Below are positions 62,981 through 64,000 of a stretch of 64,000 bases of DNA, piece after piece. The stretch lies in assembly GCF_017876165.1 (NCBI RefSeq), contig NZ_JAGINQ010000004.1, forward strand, positions 186,001 to 250,000, written 5' to 3'. The stretch's first letter is position 1. Every line of letters starts with the position of its first letter. The translations under genes were made by a program, and so were the position numbers. Below the pieces are notes generated by a model. That model was not told where the DNA came from and searched no databases. It saw only the letters and a program-made list of their open reading frames with translations. The DNA is from Azospirillum soli (GTDB lineage Bacteria > Pseudomonadota > Alphaproteobacteria > Azospirillales > Azospirillaceae).

Positions 62981-63975
62981 CACCGCCACCCAACCACGCC
63001 ACGCACGCCCGGCTTCCACCCCGCCCCGAAGGACGAGCGCACCAGATTCAGCGCGGACACCTCACCAAACAACCCCTTGGGCAGCAGCAGGATGGAGAAG
63101 AACATCACGCAGCCCACCGCGATCATCCGCACGTCGCCCACCGGCCGCAAAGCCTCCGGCAGCACGATCAGCAGCACGGCACCCACCACCGCACCCGGCA
63201 GGCTGCCCAGGCCACCGACGACGATCATCGCCAGCACCAGAATGGACTCGCCGAACCGGAAATCGCCTGGGCTGATGTAACCGGTCGTGTGCGCCCACAG
63301 CGATCCGGCAATCCCCGCGAAGAAACAGGCGATGGCGAACACCTCGCCCTTTAGCCGCACCACGTCGATGCCCATGCTGTCGGCGCACTGGTCGTCCTCG
63401 CGCAGAGCCCGCAGGGCGTTGCCATAATAGGAATGTGTCAGCCGGTGCAGCACCCACAGCGAGGCCAGCATTACCACCGCGACCACCAGATAGCTGCCGA
63501 GATTCCCCGACAGGTCCAGCCCGAACACCTTGAAGGACGGAATCGCCGGAATGCCCATCGGCCCACGCGTGAAGTCCACCCAGTTCAGCAGCGTGCCGTA
63601 GATGATCTCGCCCATGCCCAGCGTGGCGACGGCGAAATAGATGCTGACCAGCCGCATCGTCGGCAGCGCCACCAGCACCCCACCGATGGCCGCCGCCACG
63701 CCCGCCAGCGGGATGGTCAGCAGGAACGGCACGCCGTACCGCGTCGCCAGCAGCGCCGCCGTGTAGGCCCCGATCCCGTAGAAGGCCGCGTGCCCCAGCG
63801 ACAGCAGTCCGGCGACGCCGGTGATGAAGTTCAAGCTCGCCGCCAGGATCACGAAGATCATGGCGGTGATCGACACCCGGAACAGGTAGCCGGAGCCCAT
63901 CACCTGCAACAAGGCGGGCAACAGCACCAGCACCGCCAGCCCGACAATCAGCGGAAGCCTAATGTTCTTAGACAC
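62980..63975 (-). CDS. livM: Branched-chain amino-acid type ABC transporter permease LivM
   Basis: 331 residues with about nine membrane helices. Family motifs are SLNFITGVAGLLSLGHAAFYGIGAYTAALL, RALREDDQCADSMGIDVVRLKGEVFAIACFFAGIAGSLWA and VLAMIVVGGLGSLPGAVVGAVLLIVLPE. GTG start at 63975, 8-nt overlap with livH. Whether the substrate is a branched-chain amino acid, an amide, urea or another solute is not decided by sequence. Confidence 0.94.
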   Translation of the reverse strand: MSKNIRLPLIVGLAVLVLLPALLQVMGSGYLFRVSITAMIFVILAASLNFITGVAGLLSLGHAAFYGIGAYTAALLATRYGVPFLLTIPLAGVAAAIGGVLVALPTMRLVSIYFAVATLGMGEIIYGTLLNWVDFTRGPMGIPAIPSFKVFGLDLSGNLGSYLVVAVVMLASLWVLHRLTHSYYGNALRALREDDQCADSMGIDVVRLKGEVFAIACFFAGIAGSLWAHTTGYISPGDFRFGESILVLAMIVVGGLGSLPGAVVGAVLLIVLPEALRPVGDVRMIAVGCVMFFSILLLPKGLFGEVSALNLVRSSFGAGWKPGVRGVVGWR

Positions 63976-64000
63976 GGTCGCGCGCTCCGCCGAAAAGCCC
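63968..64000 (-). CDS. livH: End of LivH permease (partial)
   Basis: Only the last ten codons are in the window: GLFGGARDRV-stop, matching the usual LivH C terminus (GLFG...). It overlaps livM by 8 bp. Confidence 0.7.
   Translation of the reverse strand, partial: GLFGGARDRV

Overview
The window is high-GC chromosomal DNA from an alphaproteobacterium, most likely Azospirillum (A. brasilense group). The clues are the glnB-glnA pair with a sigma-54 promoter before glnB, the tig-clpP-clpX-lon-hup order, homospermidine synthase beside a type III-fold ornithine decarboxylase, and several chemotaxis genes. The genus is an inference; no database search was run.

Layout. 1-3565 (minus): 5' part of the nuo operon (nuoA-B-C-D-E and the start of nuoF). 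3566-5050: tRNA-Asp, a small conserved-looking ORF, tRNA-Val and HU. 5097-11416 (minus): lon, clpX, clpP and tig. 11508-15744 (minus): tRNA-Leu, malonyl-CoA decarboxylase, NAD(P)H-hydrate repair enzyme, HpcH/HpaI aldolase and tRNA-His. 16013-18094 (plus): glnB and glnA.

18073-23834 is a 5.8-kb integrative element inserted in the last codons of glnA. A 13-bp core lies at both ends, and each copy is followed by a synonymous version of the glnA tail (KMYYSV-stop). Insertion therefore swapped the end of glnA without changing the protein, and the original tail and glnA terminator now lie 5.8 kb downstream. The element carries a tyrosine integrase, a serine recombinase, an unrecognised membrane-anchored protein, small ORFs, 13-bp-spaced arm-type repeats at both ends and three copies of a 17-bp palindrome.

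23985-31970: RHH regulator and PHB-depolymerase-type esterase, small secreted proteins, DsbA/FrnE-like oxidoreductase, arfB, PRC-barrel lipoprotein, a long AI-2E-family permease and an RTX-like repeat protein. 32070-39735: KefB/C-type antiporter, Crp/Fnr regulator, type III polyketide synthase with a methyltransferase, DUF502 protein and recG. 39805-39995: a candidate structured small RNA. 40112-43164: homospermidine synthase and ornithine decarboxylase, the latter behind a structured leader holding an 11-codon upstream ORF. 43317-46181: double hemerythrin, acireductone dioxygenase and an MFS transporter.

46287-56639 is a chemosensory locus: two divergent MCPs with nearly identical signalling DNA, then cheR, a triple-CheW protein, cheB, a cheY-like receiver and a large cheA. 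56723-61485: HPP protein, PAS sensor kinase, glyoxalase-fold protein and FAD oxidoreductase. 61482-64000 (minus): branched-chain amino-acid type ABC genes livF, livG, livM and the end of livH.

The most notable observations are the glnA-targeted element with its duplicated tail, the ornithine decarboxylase leader, the candidate sRNA before recG, and a palindromic repeat inserted in frame within a CheW domain.
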